In this document: positions 12,003-24,578 of the stretch, piece by piece
How the letters are laid out: each line of letters opens with the position of its first letter
Position numbering within the stretch: position 1 is the first letter of the stretch
Made by a program: the position numbers and the translations under genes
NCBI GenBank assembly: GCA_015680685.1
Contig: MNCI01014694.1
Coordinates: forward strand, 258,077-322,076
From: Gnetum montanum
Lineage: Eukaryota > Streptophyta > Gnetopsida > Gnetales > Gnetaceae
Direction: 5' to 3'
Length of the DNA stretch: 64,000 nucleotides
The notes under the pieces: model-generated
What the model was told of the DNA's origin: nothing
Seen by the model: only the letters and a program-made list of their open reading frames with translations
Databases searched by the model: none

Positions 12003-12020
12003 TTGGCACCGTTGCCGAGG
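12003..12020 (+). other. Primer-binding site of element E (tRNA-Asp)
   Basis: TTGGCACCGTTGCCGAGG starts directly after the LTR. It differs at two positions from the complement of the 3' end of plant tRNA-Asp (TGGCGCCGTTGCCGGGG), the primer used by Athila-type elements. This is the best PBS in the window. Confidence 0.85.
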
Positions 12021-12143
12021 ACTAAGTGTTTGTGTGCCATATAGAACATAAGGATATCCTTCACATTGTTGTGAGCCTTAACGAACCTTCGGGTTAATCA
12101 AAAGAGAAAATTTATATAATGGTAAAATAGCACACCGATAAAA

Positions 12144-14635
12144 ATGCCTTCTTCTCATAAGAGCAACTCACCACCTAAGGACCATACACAAGATAGTTGG
12201 CAACATAAAACACAAAGCTGAAATTAGCCAAGTCCTAAATAGTATAAAATAGTCTATACTCATCCCAATGAGTATATTCCAGATTTCACCTTTATCCTCC
12301 ATCAAGACGAACAGCTGTGATGGAGAGATTTGAAAGGTAACATCATGTTACCCCTATATCGATCAGTCCCTAACATGCTCTTCCATGCCTTGACACAGAT
12401 TGGCATGCAAGAACTATTTGCTGAATACATTGTTGAAGATTTTGACATGAGGGATTGTTATCCCATAGATGCCCAACGTATGAGGGACTTAAGGTAGGAG
12501 AGTCAACATACTTTTCTAAAGGGCAAAGCCCTACACATCCTTAGCAAAATAGGAGATGAGAAACCCCTTATCACGGGTTCTTTAACAAATGATGTTTCCC
12601 CTCCTAATGATGGTGAGGAGGTTGGGTATCAGAATCTACAATCAACGATACATATCCCTAGTTCTGATGCCCATGAACACCAACTATTCATAGGGGGAAT
12701 AACCACTCATGCTAAGGATGAGCACTTAGATCGTCACCACAATCGGGGCCGTAGCAGCCGAAGAGAAGGCAAGAAACATCGTCATGGTGATGGTTCCCCT
12801 TGTTCTTTCCCTTCTTCACATCACTCACCCTCTCCTTCCACATCTGGGTGCAACCATCATGAACACAATGGAGAGGATAAAGGTAAGAAAAATGAGAGAC
12901 CTCAGTCAAGAGAAAGGACAAGGGCAAGGACGTAGGGAGAGTAGGGAATAATGCAGACATCATAGGCATCATGAAAGAGATGACCATGACAAGCCCCTAC
13001 TCGCAACCTGAAGTATGCTTGACATAACAGAGGTAGTTAGGATTCCCACAAAGCATTTGAAAGATAGTCAGATCAAACATTTAGACATGAACAACATCCC
13101 AAAATTTGAAGGGGGATACAACACAGATCCGCAAAATCATTTACAAGCATTCCATGATGCCTATGCCTTGTAGAATATAGAAAATGAGTGGCATAAGCTT
13201 AAGTTGTTTCCTAGGACACTCACCAAGGAAGCAGAGAGTTGGTATTGGTCCTTATAACTAGAAACCATCAAGAGGTGGAGTACGATGTTAGAACTGTTCA
13301 ACGATAAGTATTAGACGTACTCCAAAGTGTTCAAGTTGCGTAAGTAGGTCCAAGGTTGGAAGCAAGGTATATATGAACCCTTGGATGTTGCCATGGCCCA
13401 CTACTACACATTGTTACACCGTTGCCCAGGCCATGGGTACGCTCAGAGGGATCAACTTCACCACATCGTGGATGGGATAAGGCATGAAACTAGAAGAACC
13501 CTTGGAACTTATGCCCAAGGAAGACTCTCACAACTTAGAGCCCATGAAGTACATAGCTTGTTGGAACAAGTAGCAAAAGAAGAAGGTGAGCTACATAAGA
13601 GGGAAAGTGCAGAAGAATATAATCGTGATCCCTCCCTTCGAAAGAAGGGAGTGAAATTTTGTGATGAGGAGGATGAGTCACCACTCGAAGAGTTGATGAA
13701 CCGGAAAACCTTGCCGATCCAAAAATTAACAACTGAAGTATCGGCTAAGATGGATCAATTGTGGGATTCTTTAGAATCCAGACTTGAAAGCATCTTGAAA
13801 ATTGTAGAGGAATCTAAGGAGGAATAAAGTAGTGACAAAGGTAAGACAAAGCGGAGAGATTTAGGCCTTGCACATAATAAGGGTAAGGGGAAAATCATTA
13901 TCTCTGATGAGGCTGTGGACTCTGACATAGACGATGATGGTGGATGTGAGATCTTCCACTATGACCATCCTAAGGGATGTTGTCCAATTATCTCACATCT
14001 ACAGGAGTCTGGGGTGTATGCGCTAAATCTAAGACTTAACCAATGGCAAACACCCCGAAGGTTACCTTATCCATGAGGTAACCCAAGGCAGTTCCACCAA
14101 CCACTAACGTATTATCCAAGTGGAACTCCACCATAGCCCATCAGACAAAATTAGCAATGGCAATACCCACAGTCATGGGGGATGCCACCACCAACACAAC
14201 AGTACCCTTATCGGTAGCCCAATCCTTATGGTTATTATGTGCAGCAGCTGGTTTTTCCAAGTGACTCTATGGGTCACACAAATTCCCAATGTCACTACCA
14301 AGTTTGGGAGTACTTTAGGAGGACTCCTTCTCCTCTGGGAGACATCTCACACTCATCCCATCCTCCAACTCCACCTACACCTCTTCCACTTGTAGTTCCC
14401 ATAACACCTCCTACTCCAACAATGCAAGGGGAACTTCCTCCTCAACCGCAGCAATGTCACACTGCAAGAGCTGTAAATATTCAACCTATTGATAGTTCTG
14501 AAAATTGTAAAAAGAGAAGGCCCTACTTCAGAACTAGAAGCCCATACAAACTCTCGCAACAACAAGGGGTTGAGCCCATGTACACTCCTCCATCATCTAA
14601 CACTTCAGAGCACCCTTCCGTCCAAAAGTAGAGCT
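12144..14635 (+). pseudogene. gag: gag polyprotein remnant (element E)
   Basis: The reading starts at ATG 12144 (MPSSHKSNSPPKDHT) and can be followed with several stops to about 14630. In order: an N-terminal domain with TFILHQDEQL, MLFHALTQIGMQELF and DAQRMRDL (12240-12510), shared with D but not with A or C; an Arg/His/Ser-rich basic stretch (12730-12940); the Retrotrans_gag region with LDMNNIPKFEGGY, HLQAFHDAYA, WYWSL and the open 148-codon part MDVAMAHYYTLLHRCPGHG (13381-13827); a degenerate knuckle GCEIFHYDHPKGCCPI (13945-13990, second Cys changed to Phe); and a Pro/Gln-rich tail. A TAG at 13345-13347 lies at the same codon as in D and B. The role is particle assembly and RNA packaging. 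Confidence 0.8.
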
Positions 14636-15279
14636 TAACGCATACGGTTATGTTAACACATACCGTAACCGACTGGATCAAGGTAGGCCACATTCCCAGG
14701 AAACTAACTAACCCTGGGAGTCCCTTAATCTACCTTCAAGTCATTGGAAATGATCCACATAGAGCTCTTCTTGACTTAGGTTCTAGAGTCAACTTAATTT
14801 CACAAGAGATGTATCACGCTGGGAACCTGCCCCAACTTAAGAAGAGCAACATTCAACTAGAGCTGGCAGACCAGTCCATCACCATTCCCTTGGGATTCAT
14901 GGAGGACATCATTACCACTATGTGTTGTTGGTCTTACCCAGCTAATTTTTTGGTGATTTAAGTGAACAACAACGAAGGGGACTTCCCAATTATAATGGGA
15001 AGGGCATGGCTGAGTACAATAGACGAATGCCTTAGGATCCGTGATCTTTCCTTGAAAATTTCTAAGATAAACATTTATGGAAAGATTGAGAAGAGGAAAT
15101 TTCCATGCATCACATACAGTGATTCATTGGGTGATGACATGGAGGAAATGCCTCCATGCAATAGGTGTGCCCTCGAACCTTTGAAACAAAGATGCCTGTA
15201 TGTAGCAACCACACAACTAGTAGTAGACACCCTGTGGTTGACAGCTACTCGAAGGAGCAACCAAATATGCATGGAATGA
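14636..15279 (+). pseudogene. Retropepsin-like protease region (element E)
   Basis: The reading contains ALLDLGSRVNLISQEMY (about 14764-14814), where DLG is the active-site triad in Athila/Tat proteases, and 60 codons further FPIIMGRAWLSTIDE (about 14983-15027), matching the family's FPIILGRPFLAT motif. One stop (TAA, 14959-14961) splits it, so the part 14962-15279 is a separate open stretch. Active-site residues are kept, unlike in element D. Downstream, where RT should start, the sequence instead joins the post-pol region near 15300-15440. The enzyme would cleave Gag-Pol. Confidence 0.8.
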
Positions 15280-15438
15280 ACTGAAGAAACCTATGCCAAC
15301 AATTAAGGTATAGACACATTGGAATATGAGTGTCACCAACTTCCATCCCTCAATCTAAGATCATCAATTGGGAGAAGTTGGGCACTTTTACAAAATTCAA
15401 ATAGACGCTCATTATTTTGGATCTCTCCCTTGCAACTC

Positions 15439-15456
15439 AGTCATGGGGGAGATGGC
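15439..15456 (+). other. Internal PPT-like sequence after pol (element E)
   Basis: AGTCATGGGGGAGATGGC repeats the core of the 3' PPT (AGTCATGGGGGTA at 17331). The same motif follows pol in D, C and F. Confidence 0.55.
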
Positions 15457-17330
15457 CACATATGCTAACCATATGGGGCCCTCAGTTCTTTTTTGATTTT
15501 TTTTACAATGTTTTTGTTTTACAACATTTTTGTCTTACACATTTTTTTTACAACTTTCTTTAACTTCTCTTGTTTTTTGTTTTACAACATAGTTATACTT
15601 TTCCATTTTGTGTGTGTGTGTGTGTGTGTATCCACCCTGTACATTTGTCACCCAATAAGTGTTCAGAATGATGGTATGAACTGTTTTCATGTTGATTTCT
15701 AATGTTTGGTTTTTACCTTTAAGTCACAATGTTGATACTAAGGTATGTTTCTCTTGATATGGCAGGCAATGAGTTCACTTCATCCATCCGTCCACAACAC
15801 TCTATGATCTCTCTCGGCTTGGAAATGTATAGTCTCCTTCTTAATAAGAACTTAAAAGAATCGGTGACTGGCTATTTCTCAAACTAAGGAAGGACTCAAG
15901 GATTGCAAAGGGTGTGACTTCAAGGGAACTTGATGCTTTTGTGTTGGCCATTCTCTTGGGTGCTTGGATGTTTTCCTTTTGAGTTTTCTTTCCGTTTCGA
16001 TGTTACCCAACTATCAAAAGCTAAGACAATAAAAATAAGAAGTCTTTGCATGGTGTGGCTCTCACGCATAAAAACACAAAACACAAAAAAATAAAAACAA
16101 CAACAACAAAGTGAGAATTCAAAGCACACCCTTTAGATGAATAACCTTGGGCTACAAGCACTGGTTATGGAACCAAAAGTGTTCCCTCTAACTAAGGCTC
16201 TTTGGAGATGCATCCTTGTTATCCAAGTGGATGGTTTGACCGAATGCATTGATGCGAAGTCACTGGATGTGGTTGGTTTGAGGCCAAATTTGGAATGAGA
16301 ATTGCTAAGTCACATTAATCATGAACTCTACAAGGGGCTATACACCACCTTGTTCTTGGGATTCCATTCCATTCTCTTCTCTCCACCCTTCTCTCCATTG
16401 TTCACCTCATTGCCGGTTGTATCATTAGTGTATATATTTTGGTTGATGCATTGTTTTCTTTTCGGTAAATTCTTGTGGTCAAGACTTTAACTCTTATTCC
16501 AAATGACATTCCCAGAGCCTCCGGACTCTTTGAATGTGAGGTTTTCAGGGCGTTAAGGGCATGAGCTTGCTTTGGGAAGGACCCACTGACATTCCTATAT
16601 GGAGCACCCGTTAACTTCTTTTCCCTAACATTTTTGTAATTAATTTTATTTTGTTTATTACCATATTGACATCCATTTCATCGATGCTATAGTTGCCCCT
16701 TTTTATCTATCTTTTTTACTCATTTTCTTTCTCCATTATAACGCTACAAGAGGTTCACAATTAGTCATGGGGGTACAGGGCCCGATTTTTTTGATTTTCT
16801 CCTAGCCCCAAATTTTTTTGATTTTCTTCCTAATCCCTACACCTTCAATAGTCATGAGTAATATATCTCCCAATCCATATCATCCATACCACAACCTAGC
16901 CAATGAACTTACACCAAAGCAAGGTATTAACTATATTGAGATTCATTTATCCTTGCTAATTAAGATTTTGTTGTGTGTGCAGATGGCGACCATGCAATAA
17001 TGGACTGGATCTAGAGGAACCACTTGGAATGGAGCAACACTGGAAGCAACTATGCAAGGAGTAAGATCGATGGCACACTTACAGATGGACAACGAAGGTG
17101 CAATCTTGGCATTGGCAACAATAGCACTTCTTTCTCTCTTTCTTTCTTAGCTGCCAACTAAGGCCTAATGTCATTGTAATAAGGTGTTCACCCTTGTTGT
17201 CATGAATACCAATTTTGTCAAGTCTTGTAATGATGATCCGTTCACATGTCATTCCATTAGTTCCATTTCCCTCAATAATTCCATACCTTCTCAATATTAT
17301 TGTAAGGAACTCAAGGATGAGTTTTCATTT
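15457..17330 (+). other. Post-pol non-coding region of element E
   Basis: About 1.9 kb without an ORF: T-rich sequence with a (TG)n run at 15610-15630, the hairpin at 16052-16130, a conserved block around 16552-16600, and a pyrimidine-rich stretch ending in TTGTGTGTGCAG before ATGGCGACC at 16983, where the aORF begins in F. Only about 360 bp remain between this ATG and the LTR, so the aORF is absent. Confidence 0.6.
16052..16130 (+). other. Post-pol hairpin (element E)
   Basis: The arms GGTGTGGCTCTCAC and GTGAGAATTCAAAGCACACC pair through CTCAC/GTGAG and GGTGTG/CACACC around a loop made almost only of A and C. The other copies have TTCCCAT/ATGGGAA here, so both arms changed together. Confidence 0.7.
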
Positions 17331-17343
17331 AGTCATGGGGGTA
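17331..17343 (+). other. Polypurine tract of element E
   Basis: AGTCATGGGGGTA directly precedes the 3' LTR. The rule holds in all copies: a G run, TA, then TGATGA. Confidence 0.7.
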
Positions 17344-17588
17344 TGATGAGACATGATTCTGTCGTGATATCGCATCCTCCCCTACGATATCACGTATGCG
17401 ATATCGCGGTCTTCCGCCAAATCTATAAATAAGAGGCGGCACTCCCCTTATTCCTCATCCTAGGCTAGAAGTAGGGAAACTCTGGCAGATTGATCACTCC
17501 AGAGATAGAATATTTTCCATGTGCCCACAGTAGGAGTCCCCAAGTGAACGGATCTTTATTCGAGCAACATTGCACCTGAACGCAAGTT
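17344..17588 (+). repeat. 3' LTR of element E, truncated
   Basis: It begins TGATGAGACATGATTCT, carries several GATATCGC words and a TATA box CTATAAATAAG (near 17422), and follows the 5' LTR until GCAAGTT at 17588, where similarity ends abruptly. About 700 bp of R/U5 are deleted together with the right flank. Confidence 0.85.
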
Positions 17589-18417
17589 TTATTTCATTCC
17601 CAATATAAAAAAACCCTTTTTTATAAACATCCATCCTTATCAGGAAATGACATGAACTATTTAGTAGCCAACTCATCCAAATTCTCCTTTTGTGATAAAT
17701 TTTTCATTATCTATGTCTTCATTTTCAAATTATTTTTAATGGCCTATTCCTCAAACATTTATAGCCCTTTATGTAATTTATTGGGCTCCATATTATTCTT
17801 CTCCTCCATTTATCATTAACACGTTACCTTATCCATTATATTAGCTCAACCATCAAAGCTATTAGTCATTAATTATCTACCAAATTATTCTTCCATAAAA
17901 AGATATATGCCTCCACAACCATATCAAACCTTTAATCAAGGCCCTGTAGAATCTCCTACATCACTACTCTAATATCTAGCATGAATAAGTCCACCATATC
18001 ATATGTATCCTTCAATTCTTTTCATTCCCATATCTCATTCCTCTTTCTCTAGATCTTTTATTCATCTTTGTTTTCGTTGTATCCACTTTTTTGCCCCCCA
18101 TTAATTAACGTAAGTGTGGTTTCAACATTATTCCATCTAATTTCAAGTACCCAAAAGTTCTCAAAAACAATGTTAAAAGGCACTTTTTTACTCTTAGAGG
18201 CCTCTAAGGATCATCCTAGGTCATAACCTAGCATATGAGCTTCACTTTTAATGATCTTTGAAAATTTCAAGAATGAAAATTTTTCCAAATGTCAAAGGCG
18301 ATGTAGATTCTACAAAAACATTACCCTTGGATCATTGATACTATGGTAGCTATAGTCCTAGGTCATCCTATCTACATACCCTGTCTATGTTACCTATGCC
18401 CCAACAACATCATAATT
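17589..18417. other. Unassigned AT-rich sequence
   Basis: No intact ORF. A short Pro/Gln/Tyr-rich reading (PPQPYQTFNQGPVE, near 17905-17960) resembles in composition the gag tail of the elements here, but it is too short to assign. Confidence 0.4.
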
Positions 18418-18605
18418 GTATGCCTCACTTTGGACTAAACCATGTGTGATAGAGCTATTGCTACTCTAAATGGGAAAATAATGACCTATAATCAATGCTT
18501 ACCAATCTAGATATTACACTAATCCCATCCACAAAATTTGACCAGATCACGTGTGAATGCTTGTAATTCATATGATTGGGTGTAAGGTCACTCTATCACT
18601 CATTA
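18418..18605 (+). repeat. LTR 3'-end fragment (plus)
   Basis: It matches the last ~190 bp of the LTRs (TGCCTCACTTTGGACTAAAC through the terminal ACTCATTA). No PBS follows. As at position 43, the next bases are GGTGG. Confidence 0.75.
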
Positions 18606-21111
18606 GGTGGCTAGGTTATTTTTCATCTCTTTATTTTCATATTCTTTGATTTTTGTTATTTTCATATCTTCAAAGTCATGGATGAAGTTAAAACTATTCT
18701 AATAATTATCCAAGTAGTTATTATTTTTAAGGAGTCATTTCATGAGTCTTGGAATTCATTGAATATTATTTAGCATTTTGGAATATCTTTTGCATTCATG
18801 GTGAGCTGAATAATTTGAGCTCTAATACCACTTTTGTTGATGATAAATGTGTAATATGGTATTTGATGATATTTTAATTTTAGCTTTGAATATAAATAAA
18901 TTTAAAAGTTTTGGAATACCATGAGTTTACCATAAGTCATGATATTGATTTTTGAGAATACCATGGGTTGTGATATTATAACGCAAGTCATGGTAAGAGT
19001 ACCATGAGCTGATCATGAGTTGTAGTCTCTAGAAATATGGAAGTAATAAAAGATAAGAATACCATGAGTGGACCACAAGGGTATTGTGAGTCATGGTCTA
19101 GGAAAAACTAGAAAATTAGGTTTCTGAATCTTCCATATGTAATCCAAAATACTTCCACTAGTCATGGTTGATTTATATTATATTAATTTTGATACCATGG
19201 GCTATGATATGTCACCATGAGTCATTGTTGATCATCTATTATGATTTTAATAACCACAAGTAGTGGTTACCTCATGGTGAATTTCTAGGGACACTGTGAG
19301 TTATGGGCTAGAATCTAACAATACTCTGAGTATTGGTAAATAGAAAAAACTCAATTTTGATAAATGTTAAAATGGAATCTTGATAAAAAAATGAATTTTT
19401 GATGTCACCTAAAGTTGGTGATCTCTTTGGGATGATGATTCAAGCTTTCTTCAATTGATTTTTATGCAAATGAAGAAAATGATAATCATAGAACTATTGA
19501 ACTTCTAATTATGTATAATCTAAAATAACTAACGTTGATTTTTACAAAGAAATTTGTAGACAATAGTTTATGAGTAGAATTAGTGATTGAGAATCTTGAG
19601 TATGATTGAAATTATATAAGAGAGCTGATTATTAGTGGGTACAGTGATGATAATTACAAAAAGTTGAATAGGGTAAGAGTGACATGGATGAAGGAAGCTT
19701 AAGAGACATAAACTGGATGAGAGAAAATTTTATGCACAATCTTTATCACAACATTCACAAAGTTTTATAGCATCATATAACCTTCACATTTATATAAAAA
19801 TATTGAGGCCATGCAAGAAGATAATGAATAGATAATTCCCACTAAAACCAATAAATAAAAAACTCTAAAAAATATGAAATGGAGTGATAAAAAAATACAT
19901 CCACCCATCAATTCATCAATTAAATTTTTAAAATATATTTTATCTTCTTCCTTTACTTGATAATGAAATAAAGTATGACTTTGAATTCTAAAGTTGAAAT
20001 CCATTAATATTGTCTTGCATTACACACTATTAATATTAGAATCAAGGGTAATGAAAAGCTCTTTCTAAATCCTTCTCTTGCATTAGCCTTGGCTTGATTC
20101 ACAACTTAATGTAAGCCTTATATATATTTCATTAGTGTTATTAGTTTAATGAGTTTTTTTTTTTGAAATTCATCACATCATAGAACCTACTTTAAGATAG
20201 TGGTATCCCACAAGCCATATACTTTATGGCTATGCCCATCAATTGAACTAAGTTAATAAATTTCTAAAAATTGAATTTTAGAGAAAAGACTCTAGGGCAC
20301 TAATAATCATGTCTCAACTCACTTTGCCTTATCTTTCATCCAACTTCTAAAGTTGCTAAGTAGGGAGCTACAAATATAGATAATTTAAGAGCTATGTCTT
20401 CATATACTTTAATCAAAATAACTATATAACTAGTATGAAAGAATGTAGTTCCATCACACTTCTTTTAAATCTCCTTTTTAATTTACTCTTGAACTCTTGA
20501 TGGCTTTCATCATTGTAGAAATTCATAAATGGTTAGGTAAACATAGCTCATTAAAAACTTGAGCACTTGTGAATCCATATAATCCATTTGATAAATAATT
20601 GGATAAAAATCATAGTAGGAAATATCAAGTTGATGAGGATGTTAGGTTGTAGAATAGGGCATGATGGGTTGGACTCTCTCAAGGCTTGGGACTTCACTTA
20701 GAATAAAATCTAATGGAAATGATCTCCTAAAAAATTAAAAATTATCCTTGAATTTAATACAAGTTACTCTAGTGTGCATTATTCATATATTGAGCAAGAT
20801 AAAAAGCTTTACCATTTTCTACTTCTACTAGTATAAAAGGGCTTTCTTCCTTTACACTATTTTTACTCTAACATGTATAGAAATTTAAAGCACTAATAAA
20901 AAGCTAATAAGAAAAATGGAGTTCTTTTATACTTGGGATTGCACATTTATATTCCCAAAATTTAGCTAATTAAGACACTAAGAGCTTAAATAGATTCCAA
21001 TAGCAAGGTTGTTGCATGAATTTTCCTCTAATAATTTTTACAAGTTCTTGTTCAACTTAATTTTCTAGCTTCTAAGCTTCCTAAATTTCATAAATCTTAT
21101 AACTCCCCTTG
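18606..21111. other. Unassigned sequence left of element D
   Basis: No gene. Between about 18900 and 19330 the word ACCATGAG and its near-complements (CATGAGT, GTCATGG) occur more than a dozen times. Elsewhere I see only AT-rich sequence with scattered stops. This is the target region of element D. Confidence 0.4.
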
Positions 21112-21116
21112 ATGCT
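21112..21116. repeat. Left target-site duplication of element D (ATGCT)
   Basis: ATGCT precedes the LTR start and recurs at 31456-31460 after the other LTR. Confidence 0.85.
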
Positions 21117-21953
21117 TGATAAATCATGTTTTGATCTGCTTTGATATCGGAGCCTCGTTATTGGATACTCGATATCGAGCCCCAAGATACAATGTCAAAT
21201 ATCCAATATCAAGGGGTATATGCTAACCTATAGATATAGTGCTTGGGCTCATGATTTTCATATATAGTTTTTTTCATAGAGTAACAAAGTTCTTGGAGTT
21301 TAGCCATTCCAGAGTTAGAATATTTTTGAGTACCCACAATAGGAGTATGAGTGTGTACAGATCTTTGTTCAAGCACTGATGTACCTGAGCACAATGGTAT
21401 GATGAAAATAAAGATGAATCCTTTTGATCATTCTTGCAACACTGAGAATAGATTAATGTTTTCTTGATGCATTTAATATCCATGCACTTTACTTTAATGA
21501 ACTTTAGTTAAGAAATTAATTTCTAGTTATTAATGAACACAATCATAACCACTTCGAGCATACATGTAGCACTTGGTAACCCAAAAACATTTAACATTTG
21601 GTAACCCAATAGCACTATATGCATTCAAGATGTGTTCGGAGAGTGGGAATGGGTACTTGTGTTAGGCTAGCTAGGTATTAAACTATTAGATATGAAATTC
21701 CTCTACCTTTCATTATTTTTTTAGTTGTTTAAACTTATAAAATATAAAGTGATAAAAATCATATACCTCAATTGCACTTAACCATATACTTGTACCTCAT
21801 AAGTGGAATTGGGAAGACAATTATTATCCCAATTAGATTTCATGTCTTAGAACTAGTGTACTTGAGAACTTAAGGTTTATAGAATTTAACTAGATCATGC
21901 GTGAACACTTGTGCTTCATATGGTTGGACGTAGGGGTACTTCACTGCTCATCA
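21117..21953 (+). repeat. 5' LTR of element D
   Basis: It starts TGATAAATCATG and ends CTGCTCATCA. The U3 contains GATATCGG/GGATACTCGATATCGAG repeats. The TATA box is degraded (CCTATAGATATAG near 21227) compared with the 3' LTR. Confidence 0.9.
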
Positions 21954-21972
21954 TTAGCATCATTGCTAGGGA
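21954..21972 (+). other. Primer-binding site of element D (degraded tRNA-Asp type)
   Basis: TTAGCATCATTGCTAGGGA follows the LTR directly and aligns with TTGGCACCGTTGCCGAGGA of element E with transitions. Confidence 0.65.
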
Positions 21973-22109
21973 TCATTTAGTTGTTACATGTGCTATCTAG
22001 GACTAGTGAAAAATTTCAAATCATTGGAACGAACCTTAGAGTCATATCATACTTAAAATTACTACAACAAATTAGAAGAGCACACTGCATTTTATGTTTC
22101 TAACATAAA

Positions 22110-24560
22110 ATGTCTTCTCACAGGAGTGATTCTCTACCAAAATCTAATGGAGCACATCAGCAGATGCCCTAATAGTACAGAGTGGTATATGCTCATCCTA
22201 ATGAGTGTGTACTCAATTCCACCTTCATCCTACACTAGGATGAATAGTTGTGGTGGCGTGACATGGAGGGCAACATTGTGTTGTCACCAGATCGAGCTAT
22301 TCTTGCAATGCTCCACCAAAATCTTGTGTGTTTGGGCATCTAAGAACTTCATGTTGAGTACATTGAGCAAGATACTAATGCCAAGGATTACCATCCCATT
22401 GATGGATAACATCTTAGGGATTGCCAATTAGAATAGTGCTATGAATCTGTGAAGGGGAAGTGGTCCAATAATTCTCCATTCCTACTATACAAAAAAGATG
22501 ATGGAGAATACTTCTTTGGGACTTTTCCATTTAGTGAAATTCCTCTCTTTGATGGCCAAAACTAGGACCTGCAATCCACAATCTACAATCTTGGTTTTCG
22601 TAAGAATGGGTCCAATGATAGAGGTGGATCCAAAGAGGTAAGTTAGGGCATGGATGTGAACAAGAAACAAGATCATGATCATGGTTGCTATCATCGAAGA
22701 GGGGGTAGCAAGCACTATGATGGTGCTAGTCCTTCTTCCTCTTCACCTTCATCATCACCATCTTCTTCTTTTGGCTCTAATTGCAAATGTAGGGGACACA
22801 ACCATGATGGAGGTAACCAATGAAATCAAAATGATCGAAGGGACTATTAGGCAAGTCAAGACTAGGGGCACATGTGTTCAAGAGAGATCTACTACCATGA
22901 AAAAGGGTTAGTAGAGGGCATTGTAGGCACCAAAATCATGGCCTCAATGAGCCTTTTCTTGCTACTTGGAGTATGCTAAACATTGCAAAGGTAATGAGAA
23001 TCCCTACAAGGCACATTAAAGATAGTTAGATAAAAAGGCTAAACATGAACAATATCCCTATGTTTAAAGGAGGATATAACTCAAATCTGCAAAACCATCT
23101 CCAAGCTTTTCAAGATGCATGTGCCTTGCAAAATATAGAAAATGAGTGGAAAAAACTTAAGTTGTTCCTAAGGACACTCATTAACGAAGTAGAGAATAGG
23201 TACTGATCCTTAGAACCAGAATCTATCAGATGATGGAATATAATGCTTCAATTGTTCAATGACAAATATAAGACATACTCTTGAGTGTTCAACTTGAGGA
23301 GGTAGATCCAAGGATGGAAACAAGGAACACATGAACCCTTGGATGCTACCACCAATTGATACTATTCCTTAATGTACAAATGTCTTGGCCATGGTTACTC
23401 TCAATTGGACCAACTTAACCACATTGTAGATGGTCTTCAATTTGAAATGAGGAGAACCCTTGGTGTCTATGCTCAAGGGCAATTAGTAGAATTAAGCACC
23501 TGTTAGATCCAAAGATTGATTGAGCAAGTAGCTAAAAAAGAAGAAGTGTTGAGAAAGCAAGAAAGTGCATAGGAGTACAATCACAATCCTTCTATTCACA
23601 AGAGGGAGGTTCAGTTCTATGATAGTGAGGAAGAATCAACACTTGATGAGGTGGTAAATAGAAAAACCTTATTGCTCCAAAAATTTCAATCCAAAATTTT
23701 TGCCAAGGTTGATTAGTTATGGGAATCCATGGATAGTAGATTTCAAGTTGTCCTAAAAATTGCTAAAGAGTCCAAAGAATAAGGTAGTGATCATGAGCAC
23801 AAGAGGTGCAAGGAAGTTGAACATGCCTATCAAAGAGGTAAGGACAAAATTGCTGCAATAGAGGAAGTTGCAAGAACTGAATCAGATGATAATGGTGGAT
23901 ATGACATTTGTCATTATAAACATCCTAAGGGATGTTGTCCCATTGTGTTGAACTTACAAGAGTCTGGTATGTACACTTTGAATCCATGACTAGCACAAAG
24001 GAAAATACCTAGAAGATTACATTATCCTCAAGGAAATTCTAGGTAGTTCCACCAACAACAATAGTATTATCCAAGTCGAACTCCACCACAACCATATGAG
24101 TAGTACCAATAGTGGTAGTAACCATAGTCATGGGTGTTGGCACCATGAGGGTAGCAATACACTTATAAGTAACTTGATCCATAAGGGTATCACATTTAGC
24201 AATTCTTGTCTCCACATGAATCTTCCAATGACATTTCCACTTTCCAACATCATTACTACCCTCCTTATGCTTATTGAACTCATTCTCCACATGCAAGGAG
24301 GGATACCACCTTTTACCCTTAACCTCCTCTTGTTCTTGCACATCTTCCTCCACTTGCAACAGACCTAATACCTTATCCTTCTATGCAGGGTGAACTACTA
24401 GCTCAATCACAATAATGCAATGCCACCAAGGTAATTAACTTACAATTGGTTTAGCAACTGAGTGGTTCAAATACTTGATCAAAGAAAGGACCTTTCTTCT
24501 AACTCCATAGTCCACCTAAGCCCTCACATATACCTATAGTTTCCTTCAAACCAAATTCCA
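22110..24560 (+). pseudogene. gag: gag polyprotein remnant (element D)
   Basis: From ATG 22110 (MSSHRSDSLPKSNG) the reading parallels element E: an N-terminal domain of the same type, a Ser/His-rich stretch ending in SNCKCRGHNHDGG (near 22790), the Retrotrans_gag region (LNMNNIPMFKGGY near 23040, HLQAFQDACA, then LGHGYSQLDQLNH near 23390), a knuckle remnant GYDICHYKHPKGCCPI (23898-23945, first Cys lost), and a Pro/Gln/Tyr-rich tail. At least a dozen stops occur, mostly TAG or TAA where relatives have Gln, Arg or Trp codons, as expected from cytosine-methylation decay. A TAG at 23303-23305 coincides with those in E and B. Confidence 0.8.
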
Positions 24561-24578
24561 CCTTGAATTCATACTGTT

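Larger units (their letters stand above)
11086..17588 (+). mobile_element. Element E: Athila/Tat-type, gag-protease only
   Basis: Plus-strand element with a full 5' LTR (11086-12002), near-perfect tRNA-Asp PBS, gag, protease, post-pol region, PPT and a 3' LTR cut after 245 bp. RT, RNase H, integrase and aORF are absent. After the protease the sequence passes within about 150 bp into the sequence that follows integrase in element D. It sits in the gag of element B, after GTAGT. The matching right duplication is lost with the end of the 3' LTR. The first 200 bp or so of its two LTRs match closely. Confidence 0.85.
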
